NCBI RefSeq assembly: GCF_001724605.1
Contig: NZ_MEEX01000003.1
Location: forward strand, 1-64,000
Origin: Phenylobacterium sp. SCN 70-31
GTDB taxonomy: Bacteria; Pseudomonadota; Alphaproteobacteria; Caulobacterales; Caulobacteraceae
Direction: 5' to 3'
DNA: 64,000 nucleotides
Part shown: piece after piece, positions 53,976 through 64,000 of the stretch
Position numbering within the stretch: the stretch's first letter is position 1
How the letters are laid out: every line of letters starts with the position of its first letter
The notes under the pieces: generated by a model
Database searches by the model: none
Seen by the model: the letters and a program-made list of their open reading frames with translations, nothing else
What the model was told of the DNA's origin: nothing
Position numbers and translations under genes: made by a program

Positions 53976-56900
53976 CCGGCACGAGCTTCGCCCCTACGCC
54001 GACGGCCCTCAGCCCGACGGCCCCGACTCTCCTGGGCGCGGTCCTGAGCGCCGTCGCCATTGTCGCGATCCTGCCGACGCCGGTCGGGGCCCAGACGCGG
54101 GCCGACCTGATCCCGTTGGGCCAGAGCGCCGCCAGCGGCGCCGTCTGCCAGGCGGTGCGCGACTACGACGACCCCGCCGTGCAGGCGGCCGGACGGCGGA
54201 CCTGGAACATCCGCTGCCGCGGGTGGGAAGGCAGCCTCGGTCGCCTCTATGTCATGCCTCGCGCCGACGACGCCCAGGTGGTGGAATCGGCGCTGGCCGC
54301 ACGCGCGTCCTGCGAAGCCGGCAAGGTCGAGGACCTCCCCGGCCTGGGCGCCATCACCCGTCGGGCCTGCCGGAGCGTCGCGGGCCAGGCGCCCTACCTC
54401 GCCTATGCGTCCGAGCGGCGCGGCGGATATTACGCGGCCGAAGGCCCCGCCCAGATCGCCGACATCCTGGAGACCGGGCTCAAGGTCGTCGCCGGAGCCA
54501 TCAAGGCGCCCGCCGCCTCCGACCTGCAGACGTCAGCCGCCAGCGCCGAAATCGCAGCCGACTTCGGTGGCGCCACCGGCGGCCTGGCCCGTTCGCAGGC
54601 GGCGGCGGCCACCGACCCCTCGCGCCTGAGGGCGCGCGCCTACGTCCAGAACAACGAATGGCGGTTCGAGCAGGCCGAGACCGACTTCCAGGCCCTCGTC
54701 GCCGACGCCCAGGCCCGCCGGGCCCCTCCGGCCGAACAGGCCGAGGCGCTGCTCAACCTGGCGCTGAACGTGTCCAACAACGGCCGCTTCGCCGAAGCCG
54801 ACCGTCATTTCCGCGAGGCCGAGCCGCTGGTCGCCGCCGCCAACGATCCCTTCCTCGCCTCCCAGGCCCGGACCTATCGCGCCCTGCACCTGCGCAACGC
54901 GGGCCGCTTCGCCCAGGCGGTGGAGGCCGGCCAGGCCGCCCTGAACGCCAACCAGGCCGTTCGCACGGCCCAGGGGCTGGGCCCCACAGGGCCCGTGGCG
55001 ACGCGCGAGGACGGCGGCGACGTGGCCATCGGCGCCGAACTGTCCCAGGCCCTGAATCGTCGCCCGGCCGGCCGCGACATCCTGGGGGGCAGCCGCGTCT
55101 CGCTGTCCGACCGCCTCGCCGTCCAGGACGCCCAGGCGCTGGAGGTGGTGGGATCCTCCCTGGCCGCGCAGGGCGATGACGCCGGCGCCCGGGCTGCGCT
55201 CAACCGCGCCTCCGCCCTGCTCACGGGCGCCGAGGCCAGCGGCGCGCTCAACATCTGGCTCCGCGCGCGGATCGAGGCCGATCTCGCCGAACTCGACCTG
55301 GACGACGGCCAGCCTGCCCGCGCCGTCGCCCGGTATCAGGGCGCCATCCGCACGGTCAGGCTCCGGCATGCCGGAACCGCCGCCGAAGGCGGCCTGCTCC
55401 TGGACCTGGGCCGCGCCCAGATCGCCGCGGGGCAGGAAGAGGCCGCGCTGGCCTCGTACGCCCGCGCCTTCGAACTGTTCCAGCAGCAGCGCGGCGCCCT
55501 CGGCGCTTCGGCCGACGACGCGGCGCCCTATTTCGATCTGCTGCTGCGTCGCATCAAATCCGACCCCGGCCGGTCCGACGACTACAAGGCGCGTTTCTTC
55601 AACGCCGCCTCCAGCGTGGCTTCGAACGCCACGGCCCAGACGGTGTCCAAGCTGGCCGCCCGCGTCGCCTCGGGCGACAGCGCCGTCACGGGCCTGGTCC
55701 GCGCGCTGGAGGACACGCGGCGCGAACTGCGCGTCGTCGAGGCCCAGATCGCCGGCCTCCAGCCGGGCGACGCGGCCAATCGCGACCGCGCCGATCTGGA
55801 AGCCCGCCTCGCCTCGCTCCAGCAGCAGGCCGACGGACTGGAAGCTCAGCTCCTGGCCGCCAACCCGCGCTACGCCCAACTCGTGTCTTCCCAGGCCGCC
55901 CTGCCCGATCTCCAGAAGGCGCTGGGGGCTCAGGAGGTGTACGTCAAGATCCTGCTGCTCGACGATCGCGGCTACGGACTTCTCGTTTCTCCTACGAAAG
56001 CAGAGCCTTACGCGATCGATTTCAACCGGGGAACGGCCGGCGCCTCGGTGCGCCGCCTGCGCGCGCCGTTCGAGGCCGAAGACACCCTGCCCCCGTTCGA
56101 CGTCGTCGAGGCCTATCGGCTGTTCCAGGGGTTGTTCGGTCCCGTGGCCGCCGACGTCATGGCCGCCCGCCACCTGATCTACGAGCCCGACGGCGCGCTG
56201 ATCGCATTGCCGGTGGCGGCCCTCGTGACCTCCGACCCCACCGCCGCGGTCGCTGGGGCCGGACGGACGGGCGAAGCCGACTATCGCAAGGTGGCCTGGC
56301 TGGGGGCGAAGGTGGACTCCGCCCTGGTCCTCTCGGCGGCCAGCTTCCTGCAGTCGCGCGCCTTCGCGCCCTCGCAGGCCCGCCAGAGCTTCCTGGGCTT
56401 CGCCGATCCGCTCACGCCCGGCCGGGCCGACACCCGCGCCTACTCGTCGGTCGTGCGCCGCGGCGTCAGCCTGCGCAGCGAGCGCGACATCTCCGACATC
56501 TGCGAGAACACGCGTCTGGCGCTGCTGCAGATGCCGCCGCTGCCCGACACCGCCGACGAGGTCCGGGCGGTGAGCGCCAGCATCGGCGGGGCCAGCGACG
56601 CGCATATCGTCGTCGGCGGAGCCTTCACCGACGACTCCCTGCGGGCCCGGAACGACCTTTCCGACTACAAGGTGCTCTACTTCGCCACCCACGGCCTGCT
56701 TCCCCAGCCCTCGGCCTGCCTGCCGGAACCTGCGCTCATGACCTCGGTCGGCCTGGGCGATTCGGACGGGCTGCTCGACACCAGCGAGATCCTGGACCTG
56801 AAGCTGGACGCCGACCTCGTGGTGCTGTCGGCCTGCGACACCGGCGGTGCGGGCGCCGACCCCTCCGCCACCGGGCTGCAAGGCGGCGGCGAAGCCCTGG

Positions 56901-57160
56901 GCGGTCTTACCCGCGCGGTGATCTACGCCGGCGGCCGTTCGCTCATCGTTTCGCACTGGTCGGTGGACTCTGTGGCCACCGTGAAGCTGATGACGGGCAT
57001 GTTCTCGGCCGATGCGACGTCGCAGGCCCAGGCGCTCACTCGTTCCCAGCTCGCGTTGCAACAGGACCCCGAGTTCTCGCACCCGTACTACTGGGCGCCC
57101 TTCACGATCGTCGGCGACGGCTCCCGACCGCTCCCGACGGCCGGCGGGACGGCGGACTGA
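53972..57160 (+). CDS. exported TPR-CHAT domain caspase-like protease
   Basis: 1062 residues. A signal peptide ending TPVGAQ precedes a Cys-containing N-terminal domain, TPR-like helical repeats (about 200-520), a coiled coil (about 580-640), and a CHAT peptidase domain (about 720-1055). The catalytic pair is present: His907 in YFATHGLL and Cys955 in LSACDTGGAG, with SLIVSHWSVDS after it. CHAT proteins are caspase-like cysteine proteases. Overlap with the tpsA stop (ATGA) suggests it acts on, or with, the TpsA exoprotein, for example in maturation or release; this is inference. Confidence 0.9.
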   Translation: MTGTSFAPTPTALSPTAPTLLGAVLSAVAIVAILPTPVGAQTRADLIPLGQSAASGAVCQAVRDYDDPAVQAAGRRTWNIRCRGWEGSLGRLYVMPRADDAQVVESALAARASCEAGKVEDLPGLGAITRRACRSVAGQAPYLAYASERRGGYYAAEGPAQIADILETGLKVVAGAIKAPAASDLQTSAASAEIAADFGGATGGLARSQAAAATDPSRLRARAYVQNNEWRFEQAETDFQALVADAQARRAPPAEQAEALLNLALNVSNNGRFAEADRHFREAEPLVAAANDPFLASQARTYRALHLRNAGRFAQAVEAGQAALNANQAVRTAQGLGPTGPVATREDGGDVAIGAELSQALNRRPAGRDILGGSRVSLSDRLAVQDAQALEVVGSSLAAQGDDAGARAALNRASALLTGAEASGALNIWLRARIEADLAELDLDDGQPARAVARYQGAIRTVRLRHAGTAAEGGLLLDLGRAQIAAGQEEAALASYARAFELFQQQRGALGASADDAAPYFDLLLRRIKSDPGRSDDYKARFFNAASSVASNATAQTVSKLAARVASGDSAVTGLVRALEDTRRELRVVEAQIAGLQPGDAANRDRADLEARLASLQQQADGLEAQLLAANPRYAQLVSSQAALPDLQKALGAQEVYVKILLLDDRGYGLLVSPTKAEPYAIDFNRGTAGASVRRLRAPFEAEDTLPPFDVVEAYRLFQGLFGPVAADVMAARHLIYEPDGALIALPVAALVTSDPTAAVAGAGRTGEADYRKVAWLGAKVDSALVLSAASFLQSRAFAPSQARQSFLGFADPLTPGRADTRAYSSVVRRGVSLRSERDISDICENTRLALLQMPPLPDTADEVRAVSASIGGASDAHIVVGGAFTDDSLRARNDLSDYKVLYFATHGLLPQPSACLPEPALMTSVGLGDSDGLLDTSEILDLKLDADLVVLSACDTGGAGADPSATGLQGGGEALGGLTRAVIYAGGRSLIVSHWSVDSVATVKLMTGMFSADATSQAQALTRSQLALQQDPEFSHPYYWAPFTIVGDGSRPLPTAGGTAD

Positions 57161-57198
57161 GTCCTGGCGCCGGCGGGCGCCGGGACCGTGAGCGCGGC

Positions 57199-58854
57199 AT
57201 GACGAACGCAGCGATCCTGTTCAGCACCGAGCCGTACGACGCCGCGATTCCCCATCCGATGGGCCGCAACTCGGCGGGCGAAGGCTTCCTGCGCGGTCTT
57301 CTCGCCCATGCCGACGTGGACGCCTTCTATTTCTGGAACGCCCGTGACCAGGAGCAGTCGGAACTGGACGCCCTGGTCGCCCGCCTGGGTGGGGCCACCC
57401 GCCCCGTCCGGTGGTTCGGCCGGGCGGACCGGCGACATGTCGCGGAAGCGGGCGCCCTCTACATCCCCACCCCGGAGTTGCGCGGAGAGGCCTGGGCGCG
57501 CCGGGCTTTCGGGGGGACCGCGTACTCCCTGACCGGGGTGACGCATTCGATCGCCGAGGCCTATATCCTCGACGAGATGGCGGGGCTTCTGCTGGCGCCG
57601 CTCGAACCCTGGGACGCCCTGATCTGCACATCAGATGCAGGACGCAAGGCCGTGGAATCCTTGTTGGAAGGCGTCGCCGACTACTTCCAGGAACGGTTCG
57701 GCGCGACGCGGATTCCGCCGGTCCAGCTCGTCACCATTCCGCTGGGCGTGCACACCTCGGACTTCCGCCTCGACCCCGAAGCCCGCCGCGGCTGGCGCGA
57801 GGCCCTGGACATCCCCCAGGACGCACCGACGGCCCTCCACATGGGCCGCTTCAGCCTCACCACCAAAATGCACGCCACGCCGATGGGGCTCGCGCTGCAG
57901 CAGGCGTCGCAGCGCCTGGGGCGGCCGGTCTACTGGGTGCTGTTCGGGGGCGCCCGCAAGGCCGAGGAGGCGCAGGCTTTCCAGGCCGCGGCGGCGGCCT
58001 TCGGCCCCGACGTCCAGATCCGCCTTGTCGGCGACACCAGCGCCGAGACCCGCGACAGCATCCTGTCGGTCGCCGACGTCTTCCTGTCGCTGTCCGACAA
58101 CCTTCAGGAGACCTTCGGGCTCACGCCCGTCGAGGCGATGGCCGCCGGCCTGCCGTGCGTCGTCAGCGACTGGGACGGCTACAGGGACACGGTTCGCGAC
58201 GGCGTCGACGGCTTCCGGATTCCCACGATGCAACCGCGGCCGGGCCTGGGGGCCGATCTCGTCTACGCCTACGCCCAGCGGATGACGTCCTACGAGGACT
58301 ACGCCGGAGCCACCGCCCTGCTCACCGCGGTCGACGTCGGCCGCGCGGCCGACGCGCTGACCGCCTTGTTCGGCGACGCCAAGCTTCGGGCCCGCATGGG
58401 CGCGGCCGGGCAGGCGCGGGCGCGCGCGGTCTTCGACTGGCGCGCCGTCATCCCTCAGTATCAGGCGCTGTGGGCCGAACTTTCCCGCCGCCGGCGCGCG
58501 GCCCCGCCCCTGCCCGGTCTGGAAAATCCCTACCGCCCCGATCCCTTCCGGATGTTCGCGGGCTATCCGACCCGCGCGCTGGGACCCTCCGACATCCTGT
58601 CGCTGGCGCGGCGGTTCGCGCCGGGCGAAGCGGCCTTCCTCATGGAGACGCCCGGACTGCGCAGCCCCGCGGCCCGCCTGCCTTCGAACACCGAATTCGA
58701 GGCCCTGATGGCGGCGCTCGAGCGCGGTCCCCGGCCCCTGGGCGAACTGCTCCGCGACGTGCCCCCCGATCGCCGGCCGTTCCTCGAGCGCGGTGTCCTC
58801 TGGCTGGCGAAGTTCGGTTTCGTGCGTCTGGACATCGCGCAGTTGCGTAACTGA
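57199..58854 (+). CDS. glycosyltransferase, GT-B fold (GT4/group 1 type)
   Basis: 551 residues. A donor-site pattern is visible (SDNLQETFGLTPVEAMAAGLPCVVSDWDGY) with IPLGVHTSDF and HMGRFSLTTKMH upstream, as in GT4-type retaining transferases. The last 120 residues are an additional helical domain. No membrane segment. The gene starts 38 bases after the CHAT protease, so it may modify the exoprotein or a surface glycan; substrate unknown. Confidence 0.85.
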   Translation: MTNAAILFSTEPYDAAIPHPMGRNSAGEGFLRGLLAHADVDAFYFWNARDQEQSELDALVARLGGATRPVRWFGRADRRHVAEAGALYIPTPELRGEAWARRAFGGTAYSLTGVTHSIAEAYILDEMAGLLLAPLEPWDALICTSDAGRKAVESLLEGVADYFQERFGATRIPPVQLVTIPLGVHTSDFRLDPEARRGWREALDIPQDAPTALHMGRFSLTTKMHATPMGLALQQASQRLGRPVYWVLFGGARKAEEAQAFQAAAAAFGPDVQIRLVGDTSAETRDSILSVADVFLSLSDNLQETFGLTPVEAMAAGLPCVVSDWDGYRDTVRDGVDGFRIPTMQPRPGLGADLVYAYAQRMTSYEDYAGATALLTAVDVGRAADALTALFGDAKLRARMGAAGQARARAVFDWRAVIPQYQALWAELSRRRRAAPPLPGLENPYRPDPFRMFAGYPTRALGPSDILSLARRFAPGEAAFLMETPGLRSPAARLPSNTEFEALMAALERGPRPLGELLRDVPPDRRPFLERGVLWLAKFGFVRLDIAQLRN

Positions 58855-58953
58855 GGACGTCTGGTCGCGTCGTTCAGGTACCGTTCAACAGCACGATGTG
58901 CTAGTGGCCGGACTGGGGCGTCCACGATCTTCAAGTCGTACGGGAATGAGCCG

Positions 58954-59406
58954 ATGCGTAGACTTCTCTTGGGTGCGGTCCTGTCCGCAGCGTGCGGAAC
59001 CGCGGCCGTCGCGGCCGACTATATCGTGGTGAGTTCCACCGATCCCGCGATCAAGCGCGGCCAGGCGTTCGACGCCGGGACGCGTGTGCCGCTGGGCGTA
59101 GGAAAAAGCATCACCGTGATGCGGCCTTCGGGCGAGGTGACCACCCTGAGGGGCGCCAGCGGAGGCGCCACGCTGCCCGCCGCGCGCGTGGCGGCCGCCG
59201 ACGCGGCACGGTTCGAGACGCTGCGCGCTCTGGTCGAACCCCCTCCGGTGGGCCGGACGTTCGGGGCCCGGCGCGGCGGCATCTGCCCCGCCATCGAAAG
59301 CCTCACAACGCTGGACGATATCGTCCGCACCGCAGAATCGAGCGGTTGCAAGACCGTGGCCCGCCAAGCCCTCGACGCCTATCTGGAAAAATCCGACGCA
59401 CCCTGA
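58954..59406 (+). CDS. small exported protein of unknown function
   Basis: 150 residues with a clear signal peptide (LLLGAVLSAACGTAAVAAD). The mature part contains a beta-rich segment (RVPLGVGKSITVMRPSGEV) and two Cys (GGICPAIE, SSGCKTV) that may form a disulfide. No family recognised. It follows the TPS/CHAT/glycosyltransferase cluster after about 100 bases and may belong functionally to it. Coding potential is supported by the coherent signal peptide and codon-position GC. Confidence 0.65.
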   Translation: MRRLLLGAVLSAACGTAAVAADYIVVSSTDPAIKRGQAFDAGTRVPLGVGKSITVMRPSGEVTTLRGASGGATLPAARVAAADAARFETLRALVEPPPVGRTFGARRGGICPAIESLTTLDDIVRTAESSGCKTVARQALDAYLEKSDAP

Positions 59407-59468
59407 CAGGGGAATGTCGAATTTTTCAATTTATACAATTACATATGGCACGTTCATAACGTGAAGTT

Positions 59469-59498
59469 CGGCGGCGGACCTTTGGATTTCCGCCGCCG
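59469..59498. terminator. GC-rich hairpin, possible terminator
   Basis: CGGCGGCGGA (59469-59478) pairs exactly with TCCGCCGCCG (59489-59498) around a 10-base loop. It lies 62 bases after the stop of the small exported protein. No U-tract follows on the plus strand, so termination would be weak or factor-assisted. Confidence 0.4.
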
Positions 59499-59590
59499 CA
59501 TCGTCCCGACAGGCGCCGTTCGACCACCCACGGCCGCCAGGCGTTCATCCCGCGGAAACCACGTCCGTTAGGCTTGCCGGAACGCCGTCT

Positions 59591-61078
59591 GTGACTCTTG
59601 CACGGATGCGCAGCAGACTCGCCGCCCGTTCTCTGGAGGCCGCCGGCACGGCGGCCCGGGTCCTGCGCCGTCTGGCGGGGATCGCGGCGGCCCTCGCGTT
59701 GTCTCCGTTGGCCGCGCACGCCGCCGATCTCCAAGCGGCCGACCTCCCACCCGACGCGATCCTGGCTCCGGAGGCGCCTGCGCAGACCGTCATCGAGGCC
59801 TCCCTCGACAAGACTCTCGCCCTGCGGGCCCAGGGCCCGGTCGGGCGCATCGTCGTCAGCCAGCCCGAGTTGCTGGAAGCCGGCCAGGCCGGAGCCCGCG
59901 AGATCTACCTGATCGGCCGCGAACTCGGGACGACCAATCTCCTCGTCTACGACACCGGCGGCCGTCTGACCCAGACGCTGGACGTCCGCGTCGGCTACGA
60001 CGCCCAGGCCGTACGCGACACCCTGGCGCTGGCGCTCCCGGACGAGGAGATCACCGTGACCGCCCTGGCCTCGGGGCTCCTGCTGGAGGGCCAGGTCTCG
60101 TCCCCCGCCGCGGCCGAGGCGGCGCTGAAGCTGGCCCAGGCGACCGCGCCGGACGCGGTGGTCTCTCGGCTGGCCGTCCGCAACGCCACCGTCAGGATCG
60201 ATGTCCGGATCGTCGAGGTCAGCCAGACGCGACTGCGCGAGGTCGGCGCCGGGATATCCCTGGATGACGGCCACACCGCCATCGCCACGCGAGCCGGGCG
60301 GATCAGCCCGACCCCGGCGGTCCTCAACGCCGTCGTGGACACCCACCTCGGACAGCACCGTCTCCAGGCGGCGCTCCGCGCCCTGGAGGCCTCGGGCGAG
60401 GCCCGCCTGCTGGCCGAACCGACCCTGGTCGCGCACTCGAAGGAAGAGGCCGAGTTCCACGCCGGCGGCGAGCTCGCCATTCCCGTTCCCGACGGCGACG
60501 ACAAGGTCACCATCGAATTCCGCCCTTACGGCGTGGCGCTGAAGATGAGGCCCGAAGTCCGTTCCAATGGCTCCATCCGCCTCGAGATCCAGGCCGAGGC
60601 CAGCGAACCCGACCCACAGAACGGCGTCTCGATCTTCGGTGTCGAGGTCCCGGCGCTCATGGTGCGCCGCGTGGCGACCACGGCGGACCTGCGGGACGGC
60701 GAGACTTTCATGCTGGCCGGCCTGCTCCAGGAGGACCGGCGCGAGCAGTCGCAGTCTTTGCCCGGGCTCGCGCGGGCGCCACCGCTGGGCGGCTTCCTGC
60801 GTACGACCCACACGCGCGACGCGCGACGGGAACTGGCGATCCTCGTCACCCCCCGCCTCGACGACCCGGGGGCGCCCGCTCAGGCGGTTCGCGTCGCCGC
60901 CGCCGCGCCCGTTGCTGCGCCCGTCGAGGCGCCGCCCGCCCCGGCGTCGACGCGGCTCGCGGACCCCGACCCGCCGCGCCGGCAGGTCCGGACCCTGTTC
61001 GCCGAGGTCAAGGCGATCCTCGCGCCGCCCGCCCGCTGGATCGGCGGCAAGGTGCGGAGTCTGTTCCGCCGCACCTGA
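59591..61078 (+). CDS. CpaC-like secretin (type II/III secretion system protein)
   Basis: About 495 residues. Signal peptide near the N-terminus (LALSPLAAHAAD), a pilus-assembly N-terminal domain (LDKTLALRAQGPVGRIVV ... LGTTNLLVYD), a BON-like segment (about 130-190) and a secretin core ending in MLAGLLQEDRREQ and LAILVTPRLD. The extreme C-terminus is a Pro-rich linker plus a basic tail. Relatives (CpaC/RcpA) form the outer-membrane channel of Flp pili, but no other pilus genes are visible here, so it is an orphan in this window. GTG 59591 or ATG 59606 are both possible starts. Confidence 0.85.
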   Translation: MTLARMRSRLAARSLEAAGTAARVLRRLAGIAAALALSPLAAHAADLQAADLPPDAILAPEAPAQTVIEASLDKTLALRAQGPVGRIVVSQPELLEAGQAGAREIYLIGRELGTTNLLVYDTGGRLTQTLDVRVGYDAQAVRDTLALALPDEEITVTALASGLLLEGQVSSPAAAEAALKLAQATAPDAVVSRLAVRNATVRIDVRIVEVSQTRLREVGAGISLDDGHTAIATRAGRISPTPAVLNAVVDTHLGQHRLQAALRALEASGEARLLAEPTLVAHSKEEAEFHAGGELAIPVPDGDDKVTIEFRPYGVALKMRPEVRSNGSIRLEIQAEASEPDPQNGVSIFGVEVPALMVRRVATTADLRDGETFMLAGLLQEDRREQSQSLPGLARAPPLGGFLRTTHTRDARRELAILVTPRLDDPGAPAQAVRVAAAAPVAAPVEAPPAPASTRLADPDPPRRQVRTLFAEVKAILAPPARWIGGKVRSLFRRT

Positions 61079-61138
61079 CCTGTCGCCCGCGCGGGACTCG
61101 TGGGATGGTCCAGGCCTTCACCGCAGGACGAGGCCGCC

Positions 61139-61507
61139 ATGATCCGAGGTTCCGCCGCCGCGTTACTGGTCACCATGCTGGCCGCCGGGCCTTCGATGGC
61201 GGCCGAGACGCCGATTCGCCTGATCTCGGGCGATGCGCGCCCGGCCGACGCTCCCGCCATGCGCTGCGCCGTCGCGCCCGATACGGCCGGTCGGCCGGAA
61301 GCCCAGTGCCTGGTGACCAGCGGCCGTGGGGCCGACGGGGTGCGACCGGCGGAATTCCGCATCCTGATCCAGGCGCAGGGCCAGGCGCGCGCCTGCGCCA
61401 CCTCGACAGCGCCCCAGGACGTGTCGATGACCGCCCCCGCCCGGACGGATTCGCGGAGTCGGCCCACCGTGATCCACACCTGGACCCGCGAGCCCTGCGA
61501 GCCCTGA
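61139..61507 (+). CDS. small exported hypothetical protein
   Basis: About 122 residues. Signal peptide (AAALLVTMLAAGPSMAAE) and a mature domain with four Cys (MRCAV, QCLV, ACAT, PCEP) suggesting disulfides. ATG at 61139 has GGACGAGG upstream. No family recognised. It sits 60 bases after the secretin gene and may be co-transcribed. Confidence 0.6.
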   Translation: MIRGSAAALLVTMLAAGPSMAAETPIRLISGDARPADAPAMRCAVAPDTAGRPEAQCLVTSGRGADGVRPAEFRILIQAQGQARACATSTAPQDVSMTAPARTDSRSRPTVIHTWTREPCEP

Positions 61508-61637
61508 GTTTCGAGTCGGGCACGGGGACAAGCCGGAAGGCCTGACGGGGAAACCTGGCAGGAGAACCGGGCCACACAGACTCGCCACCGCCGCGAACCC
61601 CATTGCCGATCGGCGCGGAGCAGGATGAACTCCGCCC

Positions 61638-61829
61638 ATGGGACGCCTTAACCTTACCGGATTGCTGACCTGGCTCGCGTTGGCCGTCCTGGTGCTCGTC
61701 ATGATGAGCTTCGAGGATCCGTTCCGGATGGCTCTGGCGGCTGTGCTTCTCGCCTCGATGGATCCTGTCCGCCGTCTCGTACTCGCCTTCGACCGGCCGA
61801 TCGCCGACCGGCGCCCGCACGGCGGGTGA
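61638..61829 (+). CDS. possible small membrane protein
   Basis: 63 residues with two hydrophobic helices (LLTWLALAVLVLVMMSF and ALAAVLLASM) and a basic tail. No well-placed ribosome-binding site is visible and no family recognised, so it may be a real small membrane protein or chance. Neighbouring DNA up to 62063 shows no other gene. Confidence 0.4.
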   Translation: MGRLNLTGLLTWLALAVLVLVMMSFEDPFRMALAAVLLASMDPVRRLVLAFDRPIADRRPHGG

Positions 61830-62063
61830 GATCCCGGCCGCCGCGACGAAACCGACAGGTCCGATCCCACGCCGGCGTCCGGATTCGCCGACCGCGCGTC
61901 ATCGCCACCGACCGGCCGCGGGTCAGCCACCGACGGTCAGCTTGGCCTTGAGCGTCCGGCCGGACGAATCTCAGGCAGCGAGATTTCAATTTGAACATAT
62001 GGTACGGCCACTTGGCGCTTACACTCCCCGCCAGACGACATCCCGCCGAACCAGGACACCCCG

Positions 62064-63878
<1,815 letters not shown>

Positions 63879-63900
63879 CAGGGGCGTGCGCCGCGCGGTC

Positions 63901-63999
63901 CTAGAACCGCGCACGCACCCCGGCGAAGGCCCCGCGGCCGGCGGTTCCGTAGTTGAGGATGGTCTCGTAATCCTCGTCCAGGAGGTTTTCGATGCGCCC
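63901..63999 (-). CDS. TonB-dependent receptor, C-terminal fragment (cut by window edge)
   Basis: The minus strand reads GRIENLLDEDYETILNYG, then TAGRGAFAGVRARF, stop. A final beta strand ending in Phe with the preceding ENLLDEDYET pattern matches the C-terminus of TonB-dependent receptors, most like BtuB-type vitamin B12 receptors. Only 33 codons lie in the window; the rest is beyond the edge. Confidence 0.75.
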   Translation of the reverse strand, partial: GRIENLLDEDYETILNYGTAGRGAFAGVRARF

Positions 64000-64000
64000 G

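Overview
The window is a high-GC (roughly 70%) stretch of a Gram-negative bacterial chromosome. TamA/TamB, a type I cytochrome c maturation system, lipoproteins, a two-partner secretion locus, a TonB-dependent receptor and the PhoB/Pst arrangement point to an alphaproteobacterium, and I would guess Caulobacterales (Caulobacter/Phenylobacterium-like). That placement is inference from gene content and composition; no rRNA or tRNA was seen. Genes are tightly packed, many start/stop pairs overlap by 4 bases, and GTG/TTG starts are common.

Region by region: (1) 0.3-6.3 kb, tamB-tamA on the minus strand. (2) 6.5-9.9 kb, a plus-strand triad of circularly permuted ATP-grasp, alpha-E and transglutaminase-like genes. 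(3) 10.0-11.25 kb, a Tat-exported lipoprotein whose sequence looks like a circularly permuted D-amino-acid oxidase. (4) 11.3-21.3 kb, phosphate: pstS-pstC-pstA-pstB-phoU, a divergent DUF47-pit pair, an LpxH-like phosphoesterase, and phoR-phoU2-phoB. An 11-bp-phased array of Pho-box units separates pstS from DUF47-pit. (5) 21.3-25.5 kb, ccmF-ccmG-ccmH-ccmI, whose last gene overlaps phoR.

(6) 25.6-30.8 kb is the most striking part: three tightly coupled plus-strand genes. They encode a cytosolic FAD/NAD(P) oxidoreductase carrying two cyclic-nucleotide-binding domains and four 4Fe-4S motifs, a membrane protein with cytochrome-b-like His-x13-His pairs, and a membrane-anchored decaheme c-type cytochrome with a cytosolic FHA domain. 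(7) 30.9-38.9 kb holds gdhA with a clear terminator, a catabolic-type acetolactate synthase plus aldehyde dehydrogenase, a cAMP-phosphodiesterase-like gene followed 3 bases later by a CHASE2 adenylate cyclase, and a GNAT acetyltransferase. (8) 39.0-48.3 kb is a four-gene minus-strand operon: pentaheme cytochrome, GlcG-like lipoprotein, outer-membrane barrel, and decaheme cytochrome with an LVIVD propeller. It looks like a porin-cytochrome conduit.

(9) 48.5-58.9 kb is a two-partner secretion locus (TpsB, TpsA) overlapping an exported TPR-CHAT protease and followed by a glycosyltransferase. (10) 58.9-64.0 kb carries small exported proteins, an orphan CpaC-like secretin, a Baeyer-Villiger-type monooxygenase and the C-terminal end of a TonB-dependent receptor.

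Working hypothesis: regions 6 and 8, served by the Ccm genes in region 5, form a path for electrons from NAD(P)H through the inner membrane (FAD, Fe-S, heme b, heme c) toward the outer membrane, with cyclic-nucleotide and phosphothreonine (FHA) inputs. The domains and motifs are read from the sequence; the joint pathway is inference.
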